From positions 124,001 to 188,000 of the forward strand of contig CAUZLF010000717.1 in NCBI GenBank assembly GCA_963580285.1: a stretch of 64,000 nt of DNA, given 5' to 3'. Below, one piece after another: positions 20,937 through 31,269 of this stretch. The position numbers and the translations under genes were made by a program. The first letter of the stretch is position 1. Each line of letters starts with the position of its first letter. The notes beneath the pieces were generated by a model. The model saw only the letters and a program-made list of their open reading frames with translations, ran no database searches and was not told where the DNA came from. The DNA is from Lucinisca nassula. Taxonomy: Eukaryota > Mollusca > Bivalvia > Lucinida > Lucinidae.

Positions 20937-22137
20937 TACGAGGACTGTTCAAATATGAATGCAACTAAGCACATAAAAATGATTCCGTGATAGATTTCGA
21001 TGAAAAAAATTTTTTTGTCCCCTCAAAGTATTTCCCTTTAACAGATATACAAACTTTCAGTCTTCTGATCCCATCATTGAATGCATTTTGGTAGTCTTTT
21101 CGAGGTATACTATGAAGGCACTCTGGAATATTGCAGAACCGAGGTGTTTGCGTTGTACAAATTTTCGACCAGAAACTTTAAGGTATTTTTTCAGCTGCGG
21201 GAACAAAAAAAAGTCACATGGGGCAAGGTCAGGGGAATACGGGGGGGGGGGGGGGGTGTGAGGGAGTTCAACAACCTTTTCCCGCTTCAGATAGTCTTGC
21301 ACAATGAACGCCTTGTGCGATGACGCATTGTCATGTAGCAATCTGGCATTGGCCAAACCAGTTGCGGGTCTTCGTTCTTTGAAATATTTCTTCAATTTTC
21401 GAAGAACTTTATTCTTGTAAAACTTCGCATTTACAGATTTGCCTTTAGGCACAGCAACCTGAATAGCAGGGCCCTGATTTGAAAAGAATATGGCATACAT
21501 TACCTTCTTGACGCTCATGGTCCGCTTTGCAATGCATGGTCTTTTGCAATACTTTGTTGCCCATATTTTGTTCTGAATCTTTCGTTCTGGCTCAAAAAAG
21601 TGAACCCATGTCTCATCACCTGTGACGACATTAGCGAAAGACCGTGCATTGTAATTTGGAAATTTTTTAAGCAACTTCTTGGCGCACTGAACGCGTGTCT
21701 TTTTCTGCTCATCTGTCAACAGATGGGGAATCCATCTAGCACAGATCTTTGTCATTTTCAAATCCCGTTTCAGAATTGTATGAGCTGCTCCTAATGAGAT
21801 GCCAACCATACTAGCTATTTGCCTAGTGGTTTATCGTGCATCGGTAGCAACTATTTCTTTCACTCTTGCAACCATCTTGGCAGATGTTGCTCTTTTCGGC
21901 TGACGATCATGTGGTGCATCTTCTGTTGAGCCTAGCCCATAGCTGAATTTCCAGTATACAAGAGTAGACAGTGTTTATCAAACGATATACATGGCTAAAG
22001 TGCACGGATTTTAACAGGTTTGGTATCAATGTGTAGGTAAAATGTTTTTCTACGCTGTGATATTTATTTCCAGGTGATTTTCGCATTAGTGCATGAGAAA
22101 ACGTTCTACTTGCATTCATATTTGAACAGTCCTCGTA
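20937..22137 (-). mobile_element. mariner element, second lineage
   Basis: 20939-22135 with TA on both sides. The termini CGAGGACTGTTCAAATATGA (left) and its complement (right) form inverted repeats of at least 25 bp. It differs from the two elements at 2043 and 47441 in both ends and protein. The 1,197-bp length is a little under the usual ~1.3 kb because the 5' part of the transposase is missing. Confidence 0.93.
21057..21950 (-). pseudogene. mariner transposase, second lineage, broken
   Basis: The minus-strand frame carries the mariner catalytic signatures GDETWVHFFEPE, LLHDNASSHKA and YSPDLAPCDFFLFP, plus a WIPHLLTDEQ linker motif. Upstream of the in-frame ATG at 21809, the same reading continues through STEDAPHDRQPKRATSAKMV to about 21936 but crosses a stop (about 21832). 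The N-terminal helix-turn-helix expected before it is absent. A C-rich run (21241-21256, read as prolines) adds four residues between the second and third catalytic aspartates. The C-terminus is shifted, ending MHSMMGSED. Not functional. Confidence 0.92.
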
Positions 22138-22251
22138 TTAATGACTGATAAGCTTCATTTGACTTTATCCTGCTGAATAAATTAATTTAGCCACACCCAT
22201 TATTAACTCTTAACCAATCAAATTACTTGATATGATGTATTCGTTCAATTT

Positions 22252-22553
22252 GCCAGCCTTGGTCAGTCGGATGTGTCATTGACTGGTGATTAGGAGGATG
22301 CCTGTTCGGTACCTACCAGAGTTGGCAACATTCTTTTGTTGAGAGTGATCATGAAATCTTTACCACGGTCATTCTCTCCTTCTGCTGATTCAAGAAGGGT
22401 GGTTGTCAGTTTCTAGCAAAAGGATATGCACTGTTCTGATAAATGGTCTGCGTATAAGCCTGCCCAGGAAAAGTGTGGGTAGCTAACTGACCAGACCAAA
22501 ATGAATGAGTGTTGAATGGGCCATTTAACTCCAAAACAAACAATGGATTCTTT
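22252..22553 (+). mobile_element. SINE family B
   Basis: tRNA-like head (TTGACTGGTGATTAGGAGGA, CTGTTCGGTACCTACC), body CTGCTGATTCAAGAAGGGTG and GCCCAGGAAAAGTGTGGGTA, tail TTTAACTCCAAAACAAACAA. It follows the mariner by about 115 bp. Confidence 0.85.
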
Positions 22554-22559
22554 CAATTT

Positions 22560-23257
22560 ACAAACTGCAGAACAATGTGAATCTACAATGTTTGCAATGG
22601 TACATGTAGGGGTTACTTCTGAAGAAGCCATCTGATCTGAATCAATGTTTGCAAACGTACAAATAGGGGTAGCCTTGTTCAACAGGATATGTGTTAACCC
22701 ATAAAATGCCAATCACGACAATTGTCATTTGCTTTGCTGTTTGCCATTTACCTTAAAAGTATTTTTTTGCAAACAGTGTGGACCCAAATCAGACTGCTCC
22801 TGTAGGAGCAGTCTGATCTGGGCCCACATTGTTTGCCTGTATGCAAAAATATTCTTAAAAAGTTTGCAAAAAAATCAGCAGACGACATAAGCAAACATTT
22901 TCAGGTGTAGTTTTTCTCAGCGTCTAAAGGGTTAAGCCGCATAGAAGGGTCATGTCACTCATGTGGCCTGCAAAAACTCTGATAAGACTGCAGTCTGAGT
23001 CTTTGTTGGTTGCACAAGTCTTTTTGCTGGCCTATATCATGCACTGGCTCATATACATGTATTTTACCAATTTTGAAGTCTTGGCTTCAGTACTTCAAAG
23101 GGCCATTGGGATACGACTTGTAACATAGCACTCTTTGATGCACACTTCCAATGGTCATGCATAGTGGCTTCAATACTTCATGTGGCCACCTGGATCAACC
23201 TCTGATGTAGCACTCATACACTGAAAAATATCAACTTTTCTGTTTCTTTCATGCTTT
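22560..23257. repeat. Hairpin repeats and short tandem units left of the DIRS copy
   Basis: At 22770-22845 lies a palindrome, CAAACAGTGTGGACCCAAAT on one side and its near-complement ATCTGGGCCCACATTGTTTG on the other, with the core AGACTGCTCCTGTAGGAGCAG. Weaker relatives lie at 22590-22690 and 22980-23010. At 23083-23155 and 23162-23220 are two copies of a ~75-bp unit containing TGGCTTCAATACTTCA and ATAGCACTC. A third copy lies beyond the DIRS element at 37404-37465. Confidence 0.7.
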
Positions 23258-23572
23258 AAAATGATATTTTTAATGTATAATTAATTTTAATTAATAATAT
23301 ACCTACCCATCACTACAATTATAGCCTTTTCACCAGACGCAGGTCTGGGTCAGTCTGACAAAAAAAAATCTAGCCAGAAATGCCACCGGCATGTCCCTTT
23401 TCCCGTGACCTTCCTAGTGTCGAGTCCTGATTGGTCGCTGATGTCACATGACCTATCAGACCAATGGGCAGACGATACAGGTCACGTGACCGCGGTTTTC
23501 GCGCCGGGAGGTCATTATTTCTTTCAGGAAAATCAAGTATTTCAGGCGGGGCTGGGAGGCTGGACATGCCAT
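23258..23572 (-). repeat. DIRS copy 1, 3' inverted terminal repeat
   Basis: AAATGATATTTTTAATGTAT leads to CTACCCATCACTACAATTAT and then about 210 bp (TTTTCACCAGACGCAGGTCT through CGCGCCGGGAGGTCATTATT). These recur as the reverse complement at 36710-36925 and 62627-62830. It is interrupted after GGACATGCCAT by the insertion at 23577. Confidence 0.9.
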
Positions 23573-23749
23573 TTTACACTCATTCTCAGATGGATTGGGA
23601 TATTGCAGTCGCCGTATATTTTCTGAAATCAAGCAGTCATTTTTAACCAATGCATACGTTTATATGACAGAACAACAGGTCCCGAAGATATCATGATAAA
23701 CCTCCTGTAGGAAAGTACCTTTTCTGAGAAACTGAGCCACGGGAAAACC

Positions 23750-25260
23750 TGGTTTTGTAATGTTCGAGACTGTCGCTTTTCGAATTCTCTTTGTTTGCGC
23801 ACTTACAATATTGAAATTCCACTAGTAAGGAAAGGGTTAGGTGGTTTCCATAAATTCTACATATTCTGGGTAGGGAAATAACTACCATTAGCAGGACCAC
23901 AGGGAGTCTTACTAAGTATTTTTACCGATTATGGCTGTCGCCGAAATTTAATTAAACATTGTAATGTACGAGACGACGTTTTTCTTCTTGTTATTTCAAA
24001 ACAACGTTTAGGTTTTTATGCACGGAAACATGACCAAATGGAGATTCTGTATTATATTAAGCATATAAGGTTGTTTGAAGTTACCTGTACAATAGGAAAT
24101 GAAAAATACTTGCCATACAAAAATGTGCATGGATTTGTTGCATAAATGCATGTAATGTTCGCGATCATTATACCAGGCTTATTACGTATTTATGGACAAA
24201 AAAATGTTAGATTGAGTTAAACTCTCGCAATGTGTGACTAACACAAATACATCATCTCGAACGAAAATAATATTTTGATGTTGAAATTCCATCATTTCCA
24301 GTGTTTTGTAATGTTCGAGACCTGTAATGTTCAATACCGAAAATTGTTAGTCTAACAGCTTGATTACAATGCTCTCACGTGGCACAGTTTTCCGTTAACA
24401 GATTACGTAGTAGAAAGTATCTGCAGACGACATGGTTGCCTTTTCCGGTGTTTGATGTTTAAGGGAGTCGGCAGACAATACCACAGTTAAGGGAAAACAG
24501 AAGTCATATTTTGTTTTTAAATACCTGCATAGAAACTTTTTTATCTTTTTCCAATATTATTTGTCACAATTAATATTGTTCAATTAAGAATATGCCACCA
24601 CACATCATTATTAATGAACAACATTGCACGCTTGCAAGATCATTATTCTATTGCAATAGGCAGTGGATGTATGCGATGAAATATCCGCTATATTTGGTAT
24701 CGAACATGACAGGTTTGCTATGTTGACCGTCCAGGGATAATGACTGCAAATAAATGAACAATTTTAAATTGTGCAACCTTAGTTGTGTAAAATGAACACG
24801 TTTAGTGATATACATGTTTGCTTCATTTCTACCAATAGCTGCAAACGGTAACAATGTTGATTCCAAATTTACTACTTATTTTTGATTATTTTGGATTTGA
24901 GTCCCATAGCTTTTAACCTTTTCCCAAATTTTATTTGCAAGAATGAATATTTTCAATATAAAATGTGCAATGTTAGGAAGGCACTTCACTTCTCAAATTT
25001 GTATTTCCAAATACATATTTTGAATGTTAAAAACATTGTAAGTGCAGTTTATGTTATAATATTATTGTATCGAACATTACAAATTGTATCGAACATCCCC
25101 ACTTAAAATAAATGTGTATATTTTAGGGTATGCTGGTTTACCTTTGATTATGTTCCTAGATACAACAAATACAATATTAGATTCATTTTCAATTTTACAG
25201 GTAGAAATGGTAAAGTGGCATAGCATGTCCCTTTACCGTGTATGGTATTGTCCGAGACCA
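23750..25260. repeat. Subterminal TGTAATGTTCGAGAC repeats
   Basis: The 15-mer TGTAATGTTCGAGAC and variants occur at 23756, 23960, 24151, 24307 and 24323 on the plus strand, and as GTATCGAACATTACA-like complements at 24697, 25066 and 25085. Two more lie near the other end of the insertion (30167, 30510). Repeated subterminal motifs are typical transposase-binding sites of DNA transposons. The role here is inferred. Confidence 0.65.
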
Positions 25261-26057
25261 TCATAGCTGCCATTTACAGACATGCATTTGTTTACATTTC
25301 TGAGAACTTATTTACAAACTTCATAAAACGTGTTACTTTCTTCCAGCTGGTAGACAAAATTTGTAACACTTTGAAGACTTTTGTATAGACAAATATTACT
25401 CATGGCCAACTATATCTGACATTAGCCCGATGACTTTCAACCGTGACAGTCGCACAGAAAGTCAATATTGGGTTGTCTCCCTTTGACTGAGACCTACGAT
25501 AGAAACCTATCGAGTACATATCGTGTAATCAATATTGTGTTTTAATCCGGCTGTGTGTGAAAATGACCCCGGGGGATGTTGAACGATAGATACGTCAAGT
25601 TAATTTAGAACTGCGTGTTTTGGTACTTTAAGCGAGAAAAATTCTCCTTTTGTCAAACGGTTAAAATTTGAGCCTTGTACTTAAAATATTATCGGTTCTC
25701 ATAAATCCATTTTTTTCTGGAATGTGATATTCCACATTATTTTTTTGAAAAAAAAAAAAAAAAAAAAAAAAACAATTATAGTTAATGGATGTCAGATTGC
25801 ATTATTTAAAATTGCATTGTTTAGAAAAGCAACATGTTCATAAGTCCATATAATAAAAAACCCTATAAACCCCACTTTACATTATATACAGAAAAGAGAG
25901 GTTTAGAGGGGTTACAATGTGTGTGTTATCCGCACCAAGACATTGTATTGTTCATCATAAAAATAATGTGCTTTTTTTTTCAGATATAAATTAACATTTC
26001 GAAGATAAGAAAGAAAACATTGTCACAGGGATATGTTTTCTTAATGGGTTGACAGTT
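25261..26057. other. Interior of the insertion, unassigned
   Basis: AT-rich, with a poly-A run at 25748-25772 and no recognised gene or repeat apart from part of a MITE-like flank (AACCCTATAAACCCCACTTT, 25858-25878). Confidence 0.4.
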
Positions 26058-26325
26058 TTGTTTGATTGGCGGCTTAAAGTCTCCGTCAACACTGTATAGG
26101 TCATTTTGCGGACGTTGCTTCCAATTTTGAGGGACTTTTACCCGACACTGAGATAACATCTCAAGCCCTGCCACCCAATGAAACCAGTAGGGTTTATCTG
26201 CATGGACGGCCCAACTCGCACCACTTTTCATGGGCAGCCTTAGAGCCCCCATGCAGTTTACTAGTATTCATGTGCTGTGCAGTCAGTTTCAGCTCTGCGT
26301 GGAAGTATCATGCAGCCCAATCTAT
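26058..26325 (-). mobile_element. SINE family A, 5' truncated
   Basis: Minus orientation: plus strand starts TTTGATTGGCGGCTTAAAGT and runs through CCAACTCGCACCACTTTTCA to GCAGCCCAATCTATTTCTTC. It ends just short of the usual family start. Nested in the 7.5-kb insertion. Confidence 0.85.
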
Positions 26326-26612
26326 TTCTTCACATCACGATAACACACCCGTGTGGTATAGTGCATTTTTTTCATACCTCAAAAAAGGTCATCTTTTTGA
26401 TGAAGATTTGTGATATTTTTCTTATTTATACTCAAAACATAGGTCGTGGGTGCTAGTTAGAACCGCCCCAATGATGCGGTTCTAACGAGTACCCACAACT
26501 TATGTCTAGGAGCAGAAATAAGAGACATAATTTAAACCCTCTTAAACCGCAGTTTTCTCTATATAAATTGGGGTTTAACGGGGTGTTCATTTCACGGACT
26601 CGTTCACGTGAT
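26326..26612. mobile_element. Hairpin-centred MITE, full copy
   Basis: Organisation of the family: CGATAACACACCCGTG end, AAAAATGCAC-type stretch, ACATAGGTCGTGGGTGCTAG and its complement around a GAACCGCCTC hairpin, then TTCTCTATATAAATTGGGGT and a CACGGACTCGTTCACGTGAT end. No coding. More copies lie at 26770, 27240, 28340, 28610, 29165, 39790, 43045, 49330 and 49690. Confidence 0.75.
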
Positions 26613-26764
26613 GAAGCCCCGTTGGGCGGAGGCCGCAATGGGTTGACAGCAAAGGCCCTGATCTAAGCTCGACGTCTGATCTGAGCATGCACTGTTTCCA
26701 CCATAAGTATCCATGTTTGGGCTGTCCCGTCCAAAATGCACTTAAATCTGCTTGACTATCATTA

Positions 26765-27345
26765 TAATGTTAAAAAGTCCATGTCACTGATGAACACCCC
26801 TTCTAAATCCAACTTTATATAGAGAAAACTGTGGTTTGCTGGAACATACATATATACTTTCCTATTACTTTTGTCCCAAACATATGTTGTGGGTACCGCG
26901 GTTAGAAGCGAGGCGGTTCTAACAAGATCCGCAACCTATATTTAAAGTAGTAATAAACTATGACACAATTTTTAATAACCGTTTTCTGCAACCTAAAGAA
27001 TGCATTATTTCACACGGATGTGTTATCATAATGGTCACAATGATCATTCAATATTGCAACATATCCATGTAAGGTAATGCTAACTTACACTGTTTGAAAT
27101 TAACTGTGACTTATCAATATAAGTTAAACAAAATTGTGGGTGCTTGTTAGACTCCCCTCCATGAGGCGATTCTAGCGATTGCCAACTACCGCTCAGAGAC
27201 ATAAATTGTCAACACAGCGTTTCCAGCAATCACCTTAACCTTTTTTTCACTACAAGACATAGGTTGTGGGTACTCTTTAGAACCGCCTCAATGGGGCGGT
27301 TCTAGCAAGAACCCACAATCTATACATGGAAATATGAAAGACGTC
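26765..27345. mobile_element. Hairpin MITE copies, decayed
   Basis: A reversed copy at 26765-27070 carries GAACACCCCTTCTAAATCC, AACATATGTTGTGGGTACCG and a diverged hairpin. A second hairpin at 27250-27330 carries TAGAACCGCCTCAATGGGGC. Boundaries are approximate. Confidence 0.6.
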
Positions 27346-27370
27346 AAACGAATGTATCATCGTAGCTCGG

Positions 27371-27675
27371 ACCCAGTATACAGTCGGTCTCGGTGGCTCA
27401 GTCGTATGCGCGTCTGACTGGTGATCAGGAGGACGCGGGTTCGATATCTGCCGGGGTCGGCAACTTTTTTGCGTGGATATTGATCATGAAATCTTTTACG
27501 GTCAATCTCTCCCTCACGCTGATTCAAGAAGGGTAGTTGTCAGACGCGCACTGTACTAATTAACCGCTTACGTATACGCCTGTGGATAGGTACACTGACC
27601 GGCTCATAAATGACCTAAAATAGTGTTGACTGGGCCGATAAAATCCAACACAAACAAACAAAAACCCAGTTTACA
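27371..27675 (+). mobile_element. SINE family B with target duplication
   Basis: 27383-27663, between ACCCAGTATACA (27371-27382) and ACCCAGTTTACA (27664-27675), a 12-bp duplication with one change. The head GGTGGCTCAGTCGTATGCGC and GCGGGTTCGATATCTGCC fit tRNA A and B boxes. This is the best copy for defining family B. Confidence 0.9.
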
Positions 27676-27689
27676 TGTAAATTCGATTC

Positions 27690-28015
27690 AAGATATAATA
27701 ATTATCCCCCGCCCATCGGGGCTTGAAGAAAAAGATGGGCTGCATGATGCCTCCACGCAGAGCTGAAACCGACCCGCACACGAGTTCTGGTAAACCGCTG
27801 AGAGGATCTAAGCCTGCACAGGCAATGCGGTGCGAGTCGGCCCGTCTATGCTTATAAACCATATTGGTTTCATTGGGTGGCTGGGCTTGAAATGTCATTT
27901 CATCTCAGTGTCGGGTAAAAGTCCCACAAAATTGGAAGCAACGTTTCCAAAATGACCTTTACAGTGTTGACGGGGACGTTAAACCCCAAATCAAACAAAC
28001 AAACAAAGATATTAT
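27690..28015 (+). mobile_element. SINE family A
   Basis: CCCCCGCCCATCGGGGCTTG to CCCCAAATCAAACAAACAAA (about 27707-28007), with an imperfect target duplication around AGATATAATAAT / AGATATTATAAT. It lies 30 bp downstream of a family B SINE in the same orientation. Confidence 0.88.
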
Positions 28016-28048
28016 AATAATAATAATAACAACAACAATTGGTACTCA

Positions 28049-28288
28049 TTATCTAAATAGCACCAATACTTCATATGAATAAAGAATGCACAGTAGTACC
28101 CATGACACAATCTTTCCGGAAATAAGGTAATCCATTATACGTGCTCGCGTGTCCATTAATCTTCGGGCTTCCTGACGGTCGGCAGCCGGAACGCAATACA
28201 ATGCACGTGTCATAAAAGCGATAATTGTCTTCTGCTTAAATACCCGTGATATTTCCCCTGAGTGTAATAAAACGTTGATTATGGACAC
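28049..28288 (-). other. Unrecognised minus-strand frame inside the insertion
   Basis: An open frame of 79 codons whose middle (MTRALYCVPAADRQEARRLM, DTRARIMDYLISG) has a charged, protein-like composition unlike the surrounding AT-rich DNA. A plausible splice acceptor (TTATTACACTCAG) lies at about 28265 on the minus strand. I find no matching donor. It could be an exon remnant of the transposon's own gene, a captured fragment or chance. No function is assigned. Confidence 0.3.
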
Positions 28289-28319
28289 AGAAGCGCCAAA
28301 TTGAAATCTTTCTACCTAT

Positions 28320-28875
28320 GTTTTTTTGTGTTTATTAAGTCAAAATCATGCTCAAAACTTAGGTTGTGTGTTCTCGTTAGAACCGCAACCTATGTCTTGG
28401 AGCAGAAATAAGAAAAATAATGAATACCCCCGTAAATCTCTTTTTTTCTCTATATAAACTGGGAATTAAGGGGGTCTTCATTTCACGGACATGTTCACGT
28501 GATGCATAAATAAGTTAAAAAAAAATCAGAATGAGCTGTTTCTAAATAGTACCATCAATCAACGTATTGAGCAATAAATAAATTTTAAATAAATAAATCG
28601 TAAATAAATAAATTACGATAACACATCCGTGCGGCATAGTAGGGTATTCTTGATATCTCAAAAACAGTTAATTTGTTAATGAAAACTTATCGATACCCAA
28701 AACCGGTTTTGTATTCTCGTTAGAACCGCCTCATTGAGGTGGCTCTAACGAGTACCCACAACCTATGTCTTGGAGAAGAAATAAAAAAATGAATACCACA
28801 GTAAACCCCAGTTTTTTCTATATAAAGCATAGTTTAAGGGGGTGTTCATTACACGGCTTGTTGCCGTGATGAAAA
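28320..28875. mobile_element. Two hairpin MITE copies in tandem
   Basis: First copy about 28340-28510 (hairpin partly lost, ACTTAGGTTGTGTGTTCTCG to CACGGACATGTTCACGTGAT). Second copy 28610-28872 (CGATAACACATCCGTGCGGC, hairpin AGAACCGCCTCATTGAGGTG, end CACGGCTTGTTGCCGTGATG). Same orientation as 26326. Confidence 0.7.
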
Positions 28876-29570
28876 AACAACAGTGACTAAAATAATATAG
28901 AAGATTATGAAGCAAGTACTTTCGAACTATGTTTTTGTGTTATGTTAAAATCATGCTGATCCCTGATTATCTGACTGTTCAATATATAAAGTTGGGTTTA
29001 CACGCAAATTCTTTTCCCTAGTATGATGGAAGGAACACCAGAAAAGGTGTACACCCTGATCTTAATAAATCATTTAACAGTTGAAATAAATACATAAATA
29101 TAAAAATGAATAAATCGGAATGGCTGGTTCTAAATATAACCAACAATCCACGCATTGAGCAAAAATATATACATATAAATAAATAAATTACGATAACACT
29201 TCCGTGCGGCTCAGTCAATTCTTGATAATTTGTTAATCATCATGTGAACAAGTCCATGAAATGAAGACCCCCTATACCCCACTTCATATAGCGAAAACTG
29301 GGGTTTACGGGGGTATACATTACTTTTCTTATTTTTGTTCCAAAACATAGGTTATGGCTACTCGTAAGAACCGCCTTGAGGCGGTTCTAACAATCGAGGC
29401 GGTTCTAACGAGCACCCACAACTAATCGGGTCATGAAAAATAAATAAATAAATACAGATCAGACACCGCATTTTAGATTGATAAATAAATAGATAAATAA
29501 CATAAATAAATACATAAATAAATAAGACGCAGATCAGACACCGCATTTTAGATTGATTTACATTCCAAGG
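28876..29570. repeat. Decayed MITE pieces and (AAAT)n-like stretches
   Basis: MITE fragments at 29190-29215 and 29250-29425, the latter with a double hairpin motif CCGCCTTGAGGCGGTTCTAA. They are interleaved with ATAAATAAATAAATA microsatellites and two copies of CAGATCAGACACCGCATTTT (29455, 29531). Confidence 0.65.
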
Positions 29571-31104
29571 AGATGCCCAGGCGAAGATGTGTTCATTTCA
29601 CGGTCGAAGGAGAATGACACGCTTTGGGATTACACGCGTGTGTAGACGATAAAGCTTTTTCTGAATAAGCTCCAAATTTAATCACAAAATGCCGCTATTT
29701 AATATAATTTTGAAATATTATAATTGCTATTAAATGCACAATATTGTAAACACAGTGCGTCTGATACGGGCGATTGTTTACAATATTAACAGAAAGTGAA
29801 GATTAAAGCCGTTAAAGTAGGGTACTGTCGTTGTTTTTTCCACAGTTTTGTCTGCTTCATATAATGATTAAGGGTTGTTAATTTGAAAATAAAAATGCCG
29901 GCTGCTAATTAAATAAAAGTTCCACTTATTTGATATCTTTTTGAATGTATTTAAACGGACAATTAGATTAAATCGGAACTTGTTTGTCAAATTGAAAAAT
30001 AAATAAGTTATATTTGTTTAAAAAATAGTTTCCATTAAAGCGCCTGCTATTTCCAACAAGACATTCTGTACAGGTAAGCCGAGAAGGTCAGCGCACAGTA
30101 AAAGGCTTATTCCTTTGCGCCAACGGCATAAATGTCAATAATAGTTGCGGATGCTGGAATGCACTGTAATGTTCGATACTGTATTCTCGCGGTTGCATTA
30201 TTAATTTTAGATACTTGATTATTGAGAACATAATGTCATGCGGTTGTTGTGTGTTAATATGTGATAAATATGTCTTTTAATGTTTCGGCTGCCTTAAGAA
30301 AGCAGTTTATCTGTCAGGAGAGCATTTTTATGCATAAAAGTATATACCGAGGCTTTTTTGCGTAACAGCGACACCATGTTTTAAAAGCATATGCATGAAC
30401 ATGCACTGTTACATTAGTTAGATCCAAAATATGAATGAAAATGATACTAACAGCTATATTGTCAGTTTATCGCGTTAGTAAACTACTTGACTTATAGAAA
30501 CAAAACCACTGTAATGTCCGCGACTTTTTACATATAATTAAAAAAAAAAACATTGCTTATGTTGATCGTTTATCTAAAGTAATATTATTTGTGTTCCTTA
30601 TTTACCACTCAATACCTGTTCAAATGCAATAGTCGTAAGTGATCTAGCTAGTATGTGCTTCTCTTAAAACAAAACGAAAGTTGTATGTTTTCAGAAAACT
30701 ATTTCTTTTTCTGTATTCTCTAACCAACCCCGAATTTTATTCTAAATGGCTATTCATTTCTTTACCATATATATGACCATATGTTCAATTTTGTCCCCGC
30801 TTAATAACCCGGTCGTAATTTTCTGCCATTACCAGCTGCGGTCTCTTGATTTTTGTGATGTTATAGACGGGGGCAACGAACAAGTAGATTGTAGCGTACA
30901 TTTCTCACAATCAAAATTTATCAAAATACCGACATATTTCTAGCTGTTGGGGTGAAATAACTTTTGATTTCTTGATCAAGGAATTTTAACTGAGTATACG
31001 TACATGTTAATTCTTTAATTTGAACATATCGGTGACTGAATCTAAGTAACTTCATAATTTGACTTTTTAAACGGCTAAAATCCCAATTCATTTGAGAATG
31101 GGTG
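29571..31104. other. Right part of the 7.5-kb insertion
   Basis: Holds two subterminal motif copies (30167 CTGTAATGTTCGATACTG; 30510 CTGTAATGTCCGCGAC) and the right terminal repeat. A plus-strand frame at 30746-30943 is open but unrecognised. No other feature seen. Confidence 0.45.
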
Positions 31105-31203
31105 TGTAGTGATGGGTAGGTATATTATTAATTAAAATTAATTTTACATTAAAAATATCATTTTAATATCAAATATAACTACCCATCACTACAATTATAG
31201 CCT
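31105..31203 (-). repeat. DIRS copy 1, internal complementary region
   Basis: An imperfect palindrome, GTAGTGATGGGTAG ... CTACCCATCACTAC, whose centre ATATCATTTTAATATCAAAT is the join of the complements of the two outer tips with a shared run of A/T. In DIRS elements this region templates completion of the circular DNA intermediate. Locus 57121-57217 is the same. Confidence 0.9.
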
Positions 31204-31269
31204 GAATTCAAAGCAAGTGGAGGGTTGGATGAAAATTAAAGTTATACATACCCAACTCCTCTGACCTTG

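Larger units (their letters stand above)
23573..31108. mobile_element. 7.5-kb CAC-ended DNA transposon-like insertion
   Basis: 23577-31104, between TTTA (23573-23576) and TGTA (31105-31108). The uninterrupted DIRS sibling has a single TGTA here (57121-57124), so this is a 4-bp target duplication with one change. Ends are inverted: CACTCATTCTCAGATGGATT on the left and CACCCATTCTCAAATGAATT on the right, read inward. CAC termini with 4-bp duplications are known for Chapaev-like elements. That class is inference, because no transposase is recognisable. The interior holds subterminal repeats, SINEs and hairpin MITEs annotated below. Confidence 0.75.

Noticed and set aside
22413..22712. 99-codon minus-strand frame
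   Set aside because: It lies across a SINE B and a palindromic repeat. Composition comes from those repeats.
27383..27460. tRNA gene call at A/B-box-like sequences (also 12071, 20440, 46262, 63720)
   Set aside because: No complete cloverleaf or acceptor stem follows. Each box pair heads a longer repeated body with a tail, and two are flanked by target duplications, so they are SINEs.
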